A stretch of DNA of 64,000 nucleotides from Ascoidea tarda (nom. inval.) (lineage: Eukaryota; Ascomycota; Saccharomycetes; Ascoideales; Ascoideaceae), in assembly GCA_030560485.1 (NCBI GenBank), contig JAKTTS010000008.1, positions 1-64,000 of the forward strand. The letters are read 5' to 3'. The first letter of the stretch is position 1. Every line of letters begins with the position of its first letter. A program made the translations under genes and the position numbers. Positions 9,548 through 18,841 of this stretch are shown in pieces. Below the pieces are notes generated by a model that was given only the letters and a program-made list of their open reading frames with translations, made no database searches and was not told where the DNA came from.

Positions 9548-11974
9548 ATGGCTTCCTCAAAGAACATTTATCCTGTGTGCTATCCTGATATCATCACTGA
9601 GCATACCTCAATTGAAGAGGCTCTTCAGTCATTTCCTCTTCCAATAAAACAAATCAACAGATCCTACCACGTCGAAAACTCTAAAAAAACTGGCTATTCT
9701 CCAGTTTTCAGAAACATTTCTGCTAAACATGGCTTGATTACAACTATGCATCCTGATCTTAAGACTGTCTATGATATTTTTCAATTTACCGCTAAATCTT
9801 CCGCAAAGAATCCTTTTTTAGGCAGAAGAATTTTCCATCCAGCTACAAATGAATTTGATAATTTTTATACTTATGACGATTTTGAAACTGTTCAAAGCCA
9901 AAGGGACCATTTGGGTTCTGGGATATTGTCAATAATTGAGCAAAAGTTTCCTGAATTACTATCAAATGATAACTCTCATGACGGCAATAAATTTGTCTTA
10001 TCAATTTTTGCTTCAAATTGTCCAGAGTGGATTATAACTGATTTAATGTGCCATGCTTACTCAATCCCAAATACAACTTTGTATGACACTTTAGGTCCAA
10101 AATCTTCCTTTTATATCTTATCTCTAACTCAATCTCCAATCATTATTCTAACAAAGGACAAAATACACAAAATTTGCGAATTGGTATCAAATTATGACCA
10201 ATTTAAAGACGATTTTAAAGATATTAAACAAACTTTGAAAATCAATTTGAAATTGATGATTTCAATCGATGATTTAGACCCTGAAACTGATCAAAACCTA
10301 TTTCAACTAACCAAATCTTTAAATATCTCTTTATATTCCTTCAATGAAATTCTATCAATTGGTGAAACTAATCCTCATCCAAACGTCCCTCCTAATGCAA
10401 ATGATTTATTTACTATCTCATTCACATCTGGTACAACTGGTACTCCCAAGGGTGTTGAATTAACTCATGCTAATTTTATGACTGCTGTTTCCTTTTTATA
10501 CTGTCATGTTGATGTCCCCAAAAATGCACATTCTCTATGTTTCTTGCCTCTAGCTCATGTACTTGAAAGATATAAAGTTGTTTACGAAATTTCAGCGGGT
10601 GCTGCTTTAGCTTTTCCTCATATCCCAGGAAAAGTTCAAACTTATATTGACGATATTAAAATCATGGGCAACTCAACTCATTTATGTGCCGTTCCAAGAT
10701 TATATAACAGAATTGAATCGGGTTTGAAACAAAATTTAAAATCGATTCCTGGCTTTAAAGGTTATTTGATTAGATACATTGTCGGCTTTAAACAAAGATT
10801 GTTATTCAATTATCATATTTCCGAATCCGCTTGGTTAAATCAATTACTAAACAAATTTTTCATCAATAAAATCAAATCTAAAATTGGTTTCAAAGATTTG
10901 AATTTTTTAATTAGTGGTTCCGCTCCATTGAATGAAAAATCAATTAAATACCTCAGAGCAGCTTTAGCTTGTAGATTTTTCATTGGTTATGGTTCAACTG
11001 AGACTTTTGCTGCTATTGCTATTAGTGACTCTTTAGATATCAAGCCCGATAACTGTGGTCCAGTTGGTGTTACCGCTGAATTGAAATTAAAAGATGTTCC
11101 TGAATTAAATTACACTTGGGACTTGAATAAATCTGGTGAAATTTTAGTCTCTGGTCCTCAAATCTCAAATCACTATTATAAAGATGACAAAAAGACTACT
11201 GAGTCCTTTGAAGAAGATGAGTTAGTTCCATGCAAAAAATGGTTTAAAACTGGTGATATCGCCAAAATCGACGAAAAACATGGCAATAAAATTATTATTA
11301 TTGATAGAGTCAAAAATTTCTTTAAATTAAGTCAAGGTGAATATATTGCTGTTGAAAAGGTAGAAAATTCTTATTCGACCTATTGTGCTAACTTAATTGA
11401 CCATATTTTTATTTATGGTGATTCATACCAATCATATCTAGTTGGTATTGTAGGTATTACATCAGTTCATCAATTGGCCAAGTTATTTAAAGATAAAAAG
11501 GAATATTTTGATAAGACATCTTCAAGTTCATCATCAGAGAATTCTGATAGTGAAACAAGAGGATTGTTAAATAGTGGTAAAAAGCACAACAATAAAAACG
11601 TTAATGTTGAGGAAGAAATCCAAAGAGTTTTAATTCAAGATGTATTGAAAGAGGCTTATGATGAGAATATTGAAGGGTTTAATAATGAAGAGTTTAATAA
11701 ATCATTAGAAATTTTATTGGATAAAAAATTAAAAGATAATGATTTGTCGTTAAGAAGATTTTTAATATTGGAGATGAATCAATTAATTTCACCAAGTGGA
11801 TTGTTTGGATTTGAAAAGATTAAAAATTGTTATTTCAAGGTTTCGCCAATGACAATTGATAATGATTGTTTAACACCTACGTTAAAGATCAAAAGGTTTA
11901 GTTGCAAGAAAGAGTTTAAAGGGGATATCGAAAAGTTGTATAAAGAAGGTGCACTAAATTTAAGAAAGTATTAA
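9548..11974 (+). CDS. FAA2: Fatty acyl-CoA synthetase, Faa2-like
   Basis: An 808-residue AMP-forming ligase that activates fatty acids to acyl-CoA. The AMP-binding signature FTSGTTGTPKG begins near residue 292. Other family motifs are CFLPLAHVLER, ISGSAPLNEK, GYGSTETFA, WFKTGDIA and DRVKNFFKLSQGEYIA. The N-terminal phrases NTTLYDTLGP and LSLTQSPIIIL match yeast Faa2, the medium-chain peroxisomal enzyme, better than Faa1/Faa4. I prefer the ATG at 9548 (MASSKN) to the one at 9512, which lies close to the TATA box. Two oddities: a Ser/Asp/Glu/Asn-rich insertion of about 60-80 residues before the last 100 residues, and a C-terminus NLRKY that is not a recognisable type-1 peroxisomal signal. Location is therefore uncertain. 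Confidence 0.93.
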   Translation: MASSKNIYPVCYPDIITEHTSIEEALQSFPLPIKQINRSYHVENSKKTGYSPVFRNISAKHGLITTMHPDLKTVYDIFQFTAKSSAKNPFLGRRIFHPATNEFDNFYTYDDFETVQSQRDHLGSGILSIIEQKFPELLSNDNSHDGNKFVLSIFASNCPEWIITDLMCHAYSIPNTTLYDTLGPKSSFYILSLTQSPIIILTKDKIHKICELVSNYDQFKDDFKDIKQTLKINLKLMISIDDLDPETDQNLFQLTKSLNISLYSFNEILSIGETNPHPNVPPNANDLFTISFTSGTTGTPKGVELTHANFMTAVSFLYCHVDVPKNAHSLCFLPLAHVLERYKVVYEISAGAALAFPHIPGKVQTYIDDIKIMGNSTHLCAVPRLYNRIESGLKQNLKSIPGFKGYLIRYIVGFKQRLLFNYHISESAWLNQLLNKFFINKIKSKIGFKDLNFLISGSAPLNEKSIKYLRAALACRFFIGYGSTETFAAIAISDSLDIKPDNCGPVGVTAELKLKDVPELNYTWDLNKSGEILVSGPQISNHYYKDDKKTTESFEEDELVPCKKWFKTGDIAKIDEKHGNKIIIIDRVKNFFKLSQGEYIAVEKVENSYSTYCANLIDHIFIYGDSYQSYLVGIVGITSVHQLAKLFKDKKEYFDKTSSSSSSENSDSETRGLLNSGKKHNNKNVNVEEEIQRVLIQDVLKEAYDENIEGFNNEEFNKSLEILLDKKLKDNDLSLRRFLILEMNQLISPSGLFGFEKIKNCYFKVSPMTIDNDCLTPTLKIKRFSCKKEFKGDIEKLYKEGALNLRKY

Positions 11975-12415
11975 TATCAATACTGATGTTAAGAAGTTCA
12001 TTTTAATAAAATATTCAGTTTTTATTTTTGCTTTTTGTTTTATTTATTTTTATGTGTCCTATTCTATTCTATTTTGTTCTATTCTATCTTACGATTAATA
12101 TATTTAATTTATTTTTTAACTATATTTAATGTTTATTAGTTAATTTTATGTGTGTATTTATTTATCAATTTTTTGCCCTCTATAATTTAGTTTATAATTA
12201 TATAACGATTTTAATAAAAAAAATTATATGTATGTAAAAGAAAAAAAAAATGGATAAGGTAAGAAAACAAAGTAAGAAAATTAAAGAATATTGTCAGAAT
12301 AGTTAATAAGAGAATATAATATAAATAATAAATTATAGTTATAAGAAGTTTATAGCAAAACAATAAATTGATTTGGTGAAATATTTTTTAAAAATAGATT
12401 TGAGAAGACTGATTA
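11975..12415. other. Convergent intergenic region, FAA2 / FMP46-like
   Basis: Very AT-rich, with TATTC-type pentamer repeats near 12060 and A-runs near 12240. I see no gene or RNA. Confidence 0.6.
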
Positions 12416-13102
12416 TTAGTCTGTGAGTTTAACGAGCTCATCATCTAAATAGTGATTTTGATAATGATTTAAGATTTTTGATTTGAAGTCTTCTTTGTTT
12501 GAGCAAATTAAATTGTTTGCCCAATCGACAACCAAAGGAGGATTGAAATAATTTTGTTTAACCAAGTCATCAAAGGAGTTGTTTGATATTAAATAGTTGT
12601 ATTCGTTTCTCTTTGGCAAAACGACGTCAGAGACTTTAATTTTATAAATGTTTTTATCATTAATATCGTTAATTTTGATATTACTCAAGTGAGGATGATC
12701 CTTGATTAAAAAAGGAAAAGAAGTTATGAAAGTTTTTTTGCACATTGTGTTAATTTGAATTGTGTTGTAAATCGAGGTTAATTGATCAAAAGTTGGAATG
12801 AAATCGGATTTGATATCCAAATCATATCTTGTCTTTTCATGGTCATTATTCGAGATTTTTTTGGTAAACAAACCGAAAAAGATCTTTTTATTGTAAGACC
12901 TTTGAGCATTAGGATGAGCAAATTGGTATTTTCGTAAAGTTTTCAACAATTCAATCGATTTCGAATTTTTGGTAGAGTGGCTTTATAGAGTGAGTTAGTA
13001 AGTTTGCAAGGTGGTATGACATAACCGAGAATAACAAGGAACCAAGACATACAAGATAGTGATGATATCATTGGAGTGTTGTAAAGTTCTGATCATAGAC
13101 AT
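12416..13102 (-). CDS. FMP46: FMP46-like mitochondrial redox protein, two exons
   Basis: The gene reads only when spliced: exon 1 is 13053-13102, exon 2 is 12416-12980, joined in frame to give 204 residues. Exon 2 alone has no ATG before MCKKTF and meets an in-frame stop just upstream, which led me to the intron. The joined N-terminus, MSMIRTLQHSNDIITIFHST, followed by KSIELLKTL, lines up with yeast Fmp46 (KTLQRQPRTISLF, then LQLLK). Further matches are YDLDIKSDFIPTFDQL and the C-terminal VVDWANNLI. The family (DUF1687) is a thioredoxin-like fold described as a probable mitochondrial redox protein; no reaction is established. The stretch after NAQRSYNKK is longer than in yeast. Identity is good for the family, function unknown. 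Confidence 0.88.
12981..13052 (-). other. Spliceosomal intron in the FMP46-like gene
   Basis: A 72-base intron on the minus strand. The 5' site is GTATGT (13047-13052), the branch site TACTAAC (12994-13000) and the 3' site AAAG ending at 12981. The branch box ends only about 13 bases from the 3' site. Splicing restores the conserved N-terminus in frame. Confidence 0.88.
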
Positions 13103-13516
13103 TGTGAGAGCAACAGAGGAATGCAAGAGATATAGAGAGAGTGCTGAAGAGTTGGAGAGAAACAAAAGAAAGGAAAGGGGGCGAAAGTGGGCATTTTATA
13201 TGATTTCTGAACGACCTTATCAGTGAAACGCTGTCAGATGTTGGATGTGTCAATCTCCTCTTTCTGCAGCTTATCTCCATCCCCAGCTGGGACAAAAAGG
13301 GCAATGGGGGGCAATTCAAATGCAGCCCCAGGCCCACGACTAAGCTAAAAAAGAACTAGTACCTTTCGAAAAAGTATCACTTGCAAGTCCATAGATGACA
13401 CACAACTGCTCACTTCTGGTGCTTTTGGCGCCAGAAACTGCTGTTGTTTTGCCGGATTACCCACAAAGGCCTGCGAAAATACCTCTGCACCGGATAGCCC
13501 TCGGCTAACCCTCGAC
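13103..13516. promoter_or_regulatory. FMP46-like promoter and UFO1 3' region
   Basis: Both flanking genes run leftward. The right half is GC-richer and contains a near-perfect hairpin at 13414-13436: TTCTGGTGC, a five-base loop, then GCGCCAGAA, one mismatch that would be a U-G pair in RNA. It lies about 80 bases past the UFO1 stop. I see no other element. Confidence 0.45.
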
Positions 13517-16399
13517 TCACTGCTCCCGACGGCTCAACACAAGCACCCGTTGGAGCTGCCGTTCCTCATTGTCGTCGGCATCAATGTCGTCATAGCCGCC
13601 GTGGTTGCCGGAACTCCCCTCGAAATCCGTGAAACCGTATGCGGCGTGCGTATTCCGAGAATTGTTCGACTCTAGCATCGAAAGAGCGATTGCCCGCTCA
13701 ATCATTTCCGCTTCGTAGTCTCTCTCGGACTTCTTCGAGCTGTGATCGTGTTTTTCATCTGTGCCATATCCACCACTTTCACCATTTCCGCCATTCAACT
13801 TTTCTTGCAACTGGAGACTTTCACTCATGGCTATCGCTAATCTGAGCTGCTCGTTCTCGTTCAACTCTTCGTCGTGCCCTATCCCATTCATCTCGTAGAT
13901 TTTGTTGACCAACTCTCGTTTCTTCATCTCATCATGGTGGTATTCCTTCATCTCTTCCAATTGTTCAAACTCATTGAAATTGTTTATCCTTCTTTGGTTC
14001 AATTTTTTACCAACCCCATTTTTCTTGTTAACATTGTTTTTACTAAAATTCGACAAATTGTTAAATGAGTTATTAAATGAAATTTGAAAATACTCAACTA
14101 TATTATTCAAAACGATAATTCCATTAATAAGGTATTTTTTCTCATTTTCTTTATCTTCCTCATTAATCGAAAACTTAAACTCATTCAATTTGATACATGT
14201 AGTAGCAATTAATGAATCTTCAATATCATTATTAATTCCATTGTTAACCCCGTTATTAAAATTATCATTCAATAGTTTTCTATCAATTTTATTGTTAATC
14301 TCCTTCAAAATTTCTCCATTTAAAATATTAATTATTAAAAAATTCCCATTATATGAACTGGCAACTAAAATCAATTTATTGAAATCAATTCTAGTAATTG
14401 GAATCAATTTTATATCGTTATTAAATCGGGAATTATCATTTAAATAATTTGGATACACTTTTATAATTAATGGATCCTCGCTTTCATCATTATTATCATT
14501 ATTATCATTATTATTATTAGCAGTAGTAGTAATGGTAGTAGTAGTAACAGTATTATTATTATTATTTTTGTGATTATTATAATGATGATTATAGTGATCA
14601 TTGTTAATTCCACTGATCAACATCTTCCCCGTATTAAACAATATTCCAATTAAACCACTATTTTCTCCTGCTATTTTACCATTCTCATAACCATTATCAT
14701 AATTATTAATTATCTTGACCTGAATTATATATTCTTTTACGCTCAAATCATCATCTTTTAATTTACAATCCATAAAATAAGATTTTTTCTCTTTACTAAA
14801 ATGTTTAACCAATATATTATCTTCAAAACAATAAATTATTTTTCTAGCATTATAATCAGCTTTTAAAAATGTTTGAAATTTTTTCTCTTTTACTCTTATT
14901 AATTTTAGTACACTCGAATATGTATAATTATTATGAATATTATCAATACTATCGTTATTATCATTGTTATCATTATTAGTATCATCATGATTTAATTTTA
15001 TAACATTTGGATTAATCTTGGCATCTAATTCTTCTTTATTAATCATCCTAATACTATAATCATAAAAATGTCCATTCTCCGGCGTATAATCAGTAGGAAT
15101 TAACTCAATTAAAAATAAGCATAAATTAATCGATTCAATTATAACATATCTTTTAAAATTACTTTCAATTTTTAAAATTGGATAGAATTTTTGTTTATTT
15201 TTTTGTTTTTGTTTTTGTTTTTCTTTATCATTATCATTATCGTCATATTCATTAATCATTTTATTAAAATCAAGTTTGTCATTAATATTAAATTTTAGTA
15301 AAATCCTATTATTCCTCAATTCATTTATTCCCCAAAGATAAACATTACCAAGATAATCACCTGAAATGAAATCAATAAATTTACTCTCATTATAAGTGTT
15401 ATTATTGTTTAGATTTTTAGATTTTTTATAATTGAATTTTGATAATTGATTGATTTTAACACTTGTTATTGGGATCTTATCTAAATGCTCGCAAAGTTTA
15501 AAATAATCAAAATTTTTATAACTAAAATTCAAATTTCTTTCATTCAATTTATAATAATTTTTTAAATAAAATCTTCCATAATAATTACAAATTAATAAGT
15601 AATTCTTACTCATTTTAAAACAAGTGATTAAATTTTCATTCTCATTTTCGTTTTCATTTAAATTATTGTCAATATCACCAATATCATGGTTAATAATATT
15701 ATTATAGTTGTAGTTAACTGTATTGTTATTAATGTTTCTTAATAAACAATTTTGTAAATAATTTGATTTCCCTTGTCTTAATGTTAAAGTATTTAAATTA
15801 TAACTCCTGGAACTAAATAGATGTAGAATATCATTATTAAAATCACAATAAATATTATCAATATTATCATTATTATTAATCTTATATGATGAGACCAACA
15901 AATTTGGAGATTTGTTCAAAAGGAATTTTTTTGAAGATTTTGATAATTTATTATTTTTCTTGAAATTTTTTTTCTTTAAAAATTCATTGATAAATTGATT
16001 TCTAATTAAATATTCAAATTTCCAATAAATCGAATTTGATAAACTTGGAAACCTGAATAATATTTTATAATTTGAATCAATTAAATTTTGATTTAGTTCA
16101 TTTTGCAATAATAATTTTTTTTTATTGTTTGCAGGAATCTTCTGGCTGATATTATATATCTTTTGGTTTAATAAAGAATTTCTAATTGAAAAATTATACT
16201 TAAATATATTGAACCAAATTCTGTTGTTAATTACTAAATCGTTAAAAAAGGAATCAATTAGTCCGATGGTATCTAAAGTATCAGGGTCTAAAAGTGAAAG
16301 AACTTGAATGATTATATCGATGGGTAAGTCATAAATACAAAGAGAGCAAGTAGCAATCTTAGGAAGCAGGACATTTCTTGTTTCACTAGCTAAGGACAT
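13517..16399 (-). CDS. UFO1: Ufo1-like F-box protein with C-terminal ubiquitin-interacting motifs
   Basis: A 960-residue protein. In yeast, Ufo1 is the substrate receptor of an SCF ubiquitin ligase that targets Ho endonuclease and Rad30, and it carries three UIMs. Here an F-box lies near residues 24-65 (LPIDIIIQVLSLLDPDTL). The middle has WD40-like stretches (FISGDYLGNVYLWG, ILVASSYNGNFLIINIL) separated by long Asn/Asp runs. Three UIM-like helices close the protein: LRLAIAMSESLQ near 850, IERAIALSMLES near 900, and QLQRVLVLSRRE at the end. The third has Val where Ala is usual. The 3' 400 bases are clearly GC-richer than the rest of the gene. The domain order matches Ufo1 well; the propeller itself is too diverged to delimit by eye. 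Confidence 0.87.
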   Translation of the reverse strand: MSLASETRNVLLPKIATCSLCIYDLPIDIIIQVLSLLDPDTLDTIGLIDSFFNDLVINNRIWFNIFKYNFSIRNSLLNQKIYNISQKIPANNKKKLLLQNELNQNLIDSNYKILFRFPSLSNSIYWKFEYLIRNQFINEFLKKKNFKKNNKLSKSSKKFLLNKSPNLLVSSYKINNNDNIDNIYCDFNNDILHLFSSRSYNLNTLTLRQGKSNYLQNCLLRNINNNTVNYNYNNIINHDIGDIDNNLNENENENENLITCFKMSKNYLLICNYYGRFYLKNYYKLNERNLNFSYKNFDYFKLCEHLDKIPITSVKINQLSKFNYKKSKNLNNNNTYNESKFIDFISGDYLGNVYLWGINELRNNRILLKFNINDKLDFNKMINEYDDNDNDKEKQKQKQKNKQKFYPILKIESNFKRYVIIESINLCLFLIELIPTDYTPENGHFYDYSIRMINKEELDAKINPNVIKLNHDDTNNDNNDNNDSIDNIHNNYTYSSVLKLIRVKEKKFQTFLKADYNARKIIYCFEDNILVKHFSKEKKSYFMDCKLKDDDLSVKEYIIQVKIINNYDNGYENGKIAGENSGLIGILFNTGKMLISGINNDHYNHHYNNHKNNNNNTVTTTTITTTANNNNDNNDNNDESEDPLIIKVYPNYLNDNSRFNNDIKLIPITRIDFNKLILVASSYNGNFLIINILNGEILKEINNKIDRKLLNDNFNNGVNNGINNDIEDSLIATTCIKLNEFKFSINEEDKENEKKYLINGIIVLNNIVEYFQISFNNSFNNLSNFSKNNVNKKNGVGKKLNQRRINNFNEFEQLEEMKEYHHDEMKKRELVNKIYEMNGIGHDEELNENEQLRLAIAMSESLQLQEKLNGGNGESGGYGTDEKHDHSSKKSERDYEAEMIERAIALSMLESNNSRNTHAAYGFTDFEGSSGNHGGYDDIDADDNEERQLQRVLVLSRREQ

Positions 16400-16675
16400 T
16401 ACTGGTGGTATAATAGCTGGATAAGATAGTGAGAAGTGCCAAGTTGAAATTGAAAGATATATGGATGGAGAGAAAAATAAGAGAAAATAAAAAATTCATT
16501 GTAAAGGGGCGGCAATGTCTCGAAAAAGAAAGTGATATAATAAATTAATTTTTAAGTTAAGCAAGTTAAATCAATTGAAGTCGGTGTAATGTTAATTGAA
16601 TCAAATCTAATCAAAACTAATCTAATATAATTTAATTGATCTACTTTAATCTGACCAAAGCATATTTGGCATATT

Positions 16676-17680
16676 TCAGCTGTCGTTGAACAAATATTCA
16701 CCAAAAATATCTGTTCTTCTGTGGTCCCAGAGAGGAATGTCCTCTCTTACCTTCTTCAATGCAGCAAGGTCGACGTCTGCAACACACAAATCTGGCTCGT
16801 CATTATTGTAATTCACATCAGAGCATTGAGCCAACACAGTGCCCCAGGGGTCGATGATGCAAGAATGGCCGTAGCTGACTCTGGTGATCTTCTTGCCTGT
16901 AGGCTCAACTGCAACAACATTGCCCTCGTCGTCGTCCTCAATGTCGACGTTGTGTTTCCCCTTCTGTGCCGGCATCATAACAAAGCACTGCGTGTCGATG
17001 GCTCTGGCCCTGCCCAAAAGCTCCCAGTGAGCTGCTCCAGTCTTGGTGTTAAACGCTGAGGGAAAGGTCAAGATCTGAGCTCCCCTGGATCTTAACTTGA
17101 GGGCCAATTCAGGGAATCGAACATCGTAGCAGATACCTAGACCCAATATTCCTGCTGCACTCTGGAAGGGCTGGTGGGTGAACTCACCTCTTTCAACTGA
17201 GTTAGACTCCTTCATGATGGGGCCATTGGTGATGTTTACGTCGTAGAGATGAAGCTTCTGGTAGCTGGAAACGATTCTGCCTGCTTTGCTGAAGTAGAGC
17301 AATGTGTTTTTGACTTTAGGAGTGCCATTATCTTTGCTTTCTTTGCTTTCTTTGCCTTCTTTGCCTTCTTTGCTTTTCAACTGCTGGACTTGAAGAACAC
17401 TATTAGGCTCGTGGACTCCCACACACACCTCTAGCGACCTGTGCTTTGTATTAAGGCTCTGGAGTTCAAGGCCTATTTTTTTGACAAAAACAGAGTCTTC
17501 AATTGACCTGGCTATCTTCAAAGAGTGCTTTGCGTCTCGAGAAATGTAGTCTGAGGCCTCAGGAAGAAACAAGATCTCAGCACCCACAGACAGAGCTCTG
17601 TGGATCAACGAAAGCACAGCTTTGACATTGGTGGATAGCGACGAGGTGGAGGACAATTGGCCCACTGCTACTCTGACCAT
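16676..17680 (-). CDS. NIT2: Nit2-type omega-amidase (deaminated glutathione amidase family)
   Basis: A 334-residue nitrilase-superfamily enzyme orthologous to yeast Nit2 (YJL126W), a family that hydrolyses deaminated glutathione in metabolite repair. The catalytic triad is visible: E41 (FLPEASDY), K142 (YQKLHLYDV) and C184 (GICYDVRFPEL). Other matches are AHWELLGRARAIDTQCFVMMP and the C-terminal PLWDHRRTDIF. A Lys/Glu/Gly/Ser insertion near residues 103-118 is encoded by 9-base tandem repeats. The coding DNA is much GC-richer than its neighbours but contains only one CTG (codon 30) among about three dozen codons read as Leu. The ATG at 17680 is the family-like start (MVRVAVGQL). Confidence 0.95.
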   Translation of the reverse strand: MVRVAVGQLSSTSSLSTNVKAVLSLIHRALSVGAEILFLPEASDYISRDAKHSLKIARSIEDSVFVKKIGLELQSLNTKHRSLEVCVGVHEPNSVLQVQQLKSKEGKEGKESKESKDNGTPKVKNTLLYFSKAGRIVSSYQKLHLYDVNITNGPIMKESNSVERGEFTHQPFQSAAGILGLGICYDVRFPELALKLRSRGAQILTFPSAFNTKTGAAHWELLGRARAIDTQCFVMMPAQKGKHNVDIEDDDEGNVVAVEPTGKKITRVSYGHSCIIDPWGTVLAQCSDVNYNNDEPDLCVADVDLAALKKVREDIPLWDHRRTDIFGEYLFNDS

Positions 17681-18543
17681 TTTGGAGATAAAGAAGAAAA
17701 AGATGGTGATGATGACGATGGGGATAAAAAGGAAGAGGAGGAAGAGGAATAAGAGAAGAAATAGTTGGTTCTAGTGAGCTTAAGTCATTGATCCTTTGCT
17801 CATCATCCACAGGTCCACTTTCGCCTGCCTTTTTCCACTTTTCGTACAGTGTTTATCGTTGCAAACGCCATCAAGAGTTATTGAAGAGCCACCAAGAGAG
17901 ACGACACTTCTCTATCATCACGATATATATAAAAAATGGAGAGATAGTGCTTAGCACTGATACTCTCTGGTATTTCACGTATTAGCAAGCTCATTCTGGA
18001 CTTTCTATCCTTCTCAATTGCTGGAGGTTCTATTTCCTTTTATACGGAATTTTCAGATTAAATGAGTTGGTAATTCAGATGACATTATTCAAGTTTGGTT
18101 ATTTATATAATGAGTAAATAAGAAGGCAGTTGTCTTTGGCTATTGATTAAAATCGAAATACATATCGTTTAGAAAAACACTGATATGATGCTTGATACAG
18201 TCATTTTGATTAATTAAAAAGCGTTTATACTAAAAGTGTGTGAAAAGTTTTGATTATAGTAACAATGATTAAGAAATTTTGATTGAACATAATTGATTTA
18301 TTAATTTAGAATTTTGAATGTTTTTTTATTTTTGCTCTTCTTTTCAGTTTTTCTTTCTAATACAGATTTCAAATGGATTTTATTCTAATTAAATTGGACA
18401 GTTTTAATAAATAACATTAATACGGTAAAGGATATTTGTTAAAAGAAAGAAAAAGAGAAACATTAAAAAAAAGAGAAAGAATTCGACATTTTATGAAAGT
18501 TTTAAAGCAATTTATATATATATTTAAAGAACTGGTATAAATA
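17681..18543. other. NIT2 upstream region
   Basis: The first 80 bases next to NIT2 are purine-rich on the plus strand, so pyrimidine-rich in the NIT2 sense. The rest is AT-rich, with a poly-purine stretch near 18440-18480 before the candidate small gene. No open frame here looks real. Confidence 0.5.
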
Positions 18544-18841
18544 ATGGTATGTTTTATTTTTATTTTTATTTTTATTTTTATTTTTATTCTTCTTTACCAA
18601 AGACTGAATTGAGTTAATTTAATTGTTAACCGTCAATTGTTAACAGGCTAAAGAAAATGAGAGTAATAATAGAAATAGTAGTGCAAATATTTATAATAGG
18701 TGTATGATTGTTAATTTCAAAGATTGTCAAATTGAATTAATTGAAGATGGAGATGGAGATGGAAATGAAAAAATAGAAGAGGTTAAATGGATGGAAAATA
18801 AATCACTTGACTTGATTAAGGTAAATGAAAATAAAAATTAA
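18544..18841 (+). CDS. Candidate small spliced gene, 65 residues, intron directly after ATG
   Basis: ATG at 18544-18546 is followed at once by GTATGT. A 100-base intron ends in TTAACAG at 18646, and exon 2 (18647-18841) is open for 64 codons to a TAA. The possible branch site is TTGTTAAC, 16 bases before the 3' site; this spacing resembles the intron in the FMP46-like gene, but the box is not a perfect TACTAAC. The predicted protein starts MAKENESNN and contains NRCMIVNFKDCQIELIED, then an Asp/Gly run and VKWMENKSLDLIKVN. It is acidic, without a signal or membrane segment. A further intron at GTAAAT (about 18823) cannot be excluded. I do not recognise the family. The gene is a hypothesis resting on splice signals and the open second exon. 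Confidence 0.42.
18547..18646 (+). other. Candidate intron of the small gene
   Basis: GTATGT at 18547-18552, an ATTTTT hexamer repeat through 18591, TTGTTAAC as possible branch site, and AACAG at the 3' end. Confidence 0.4.
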
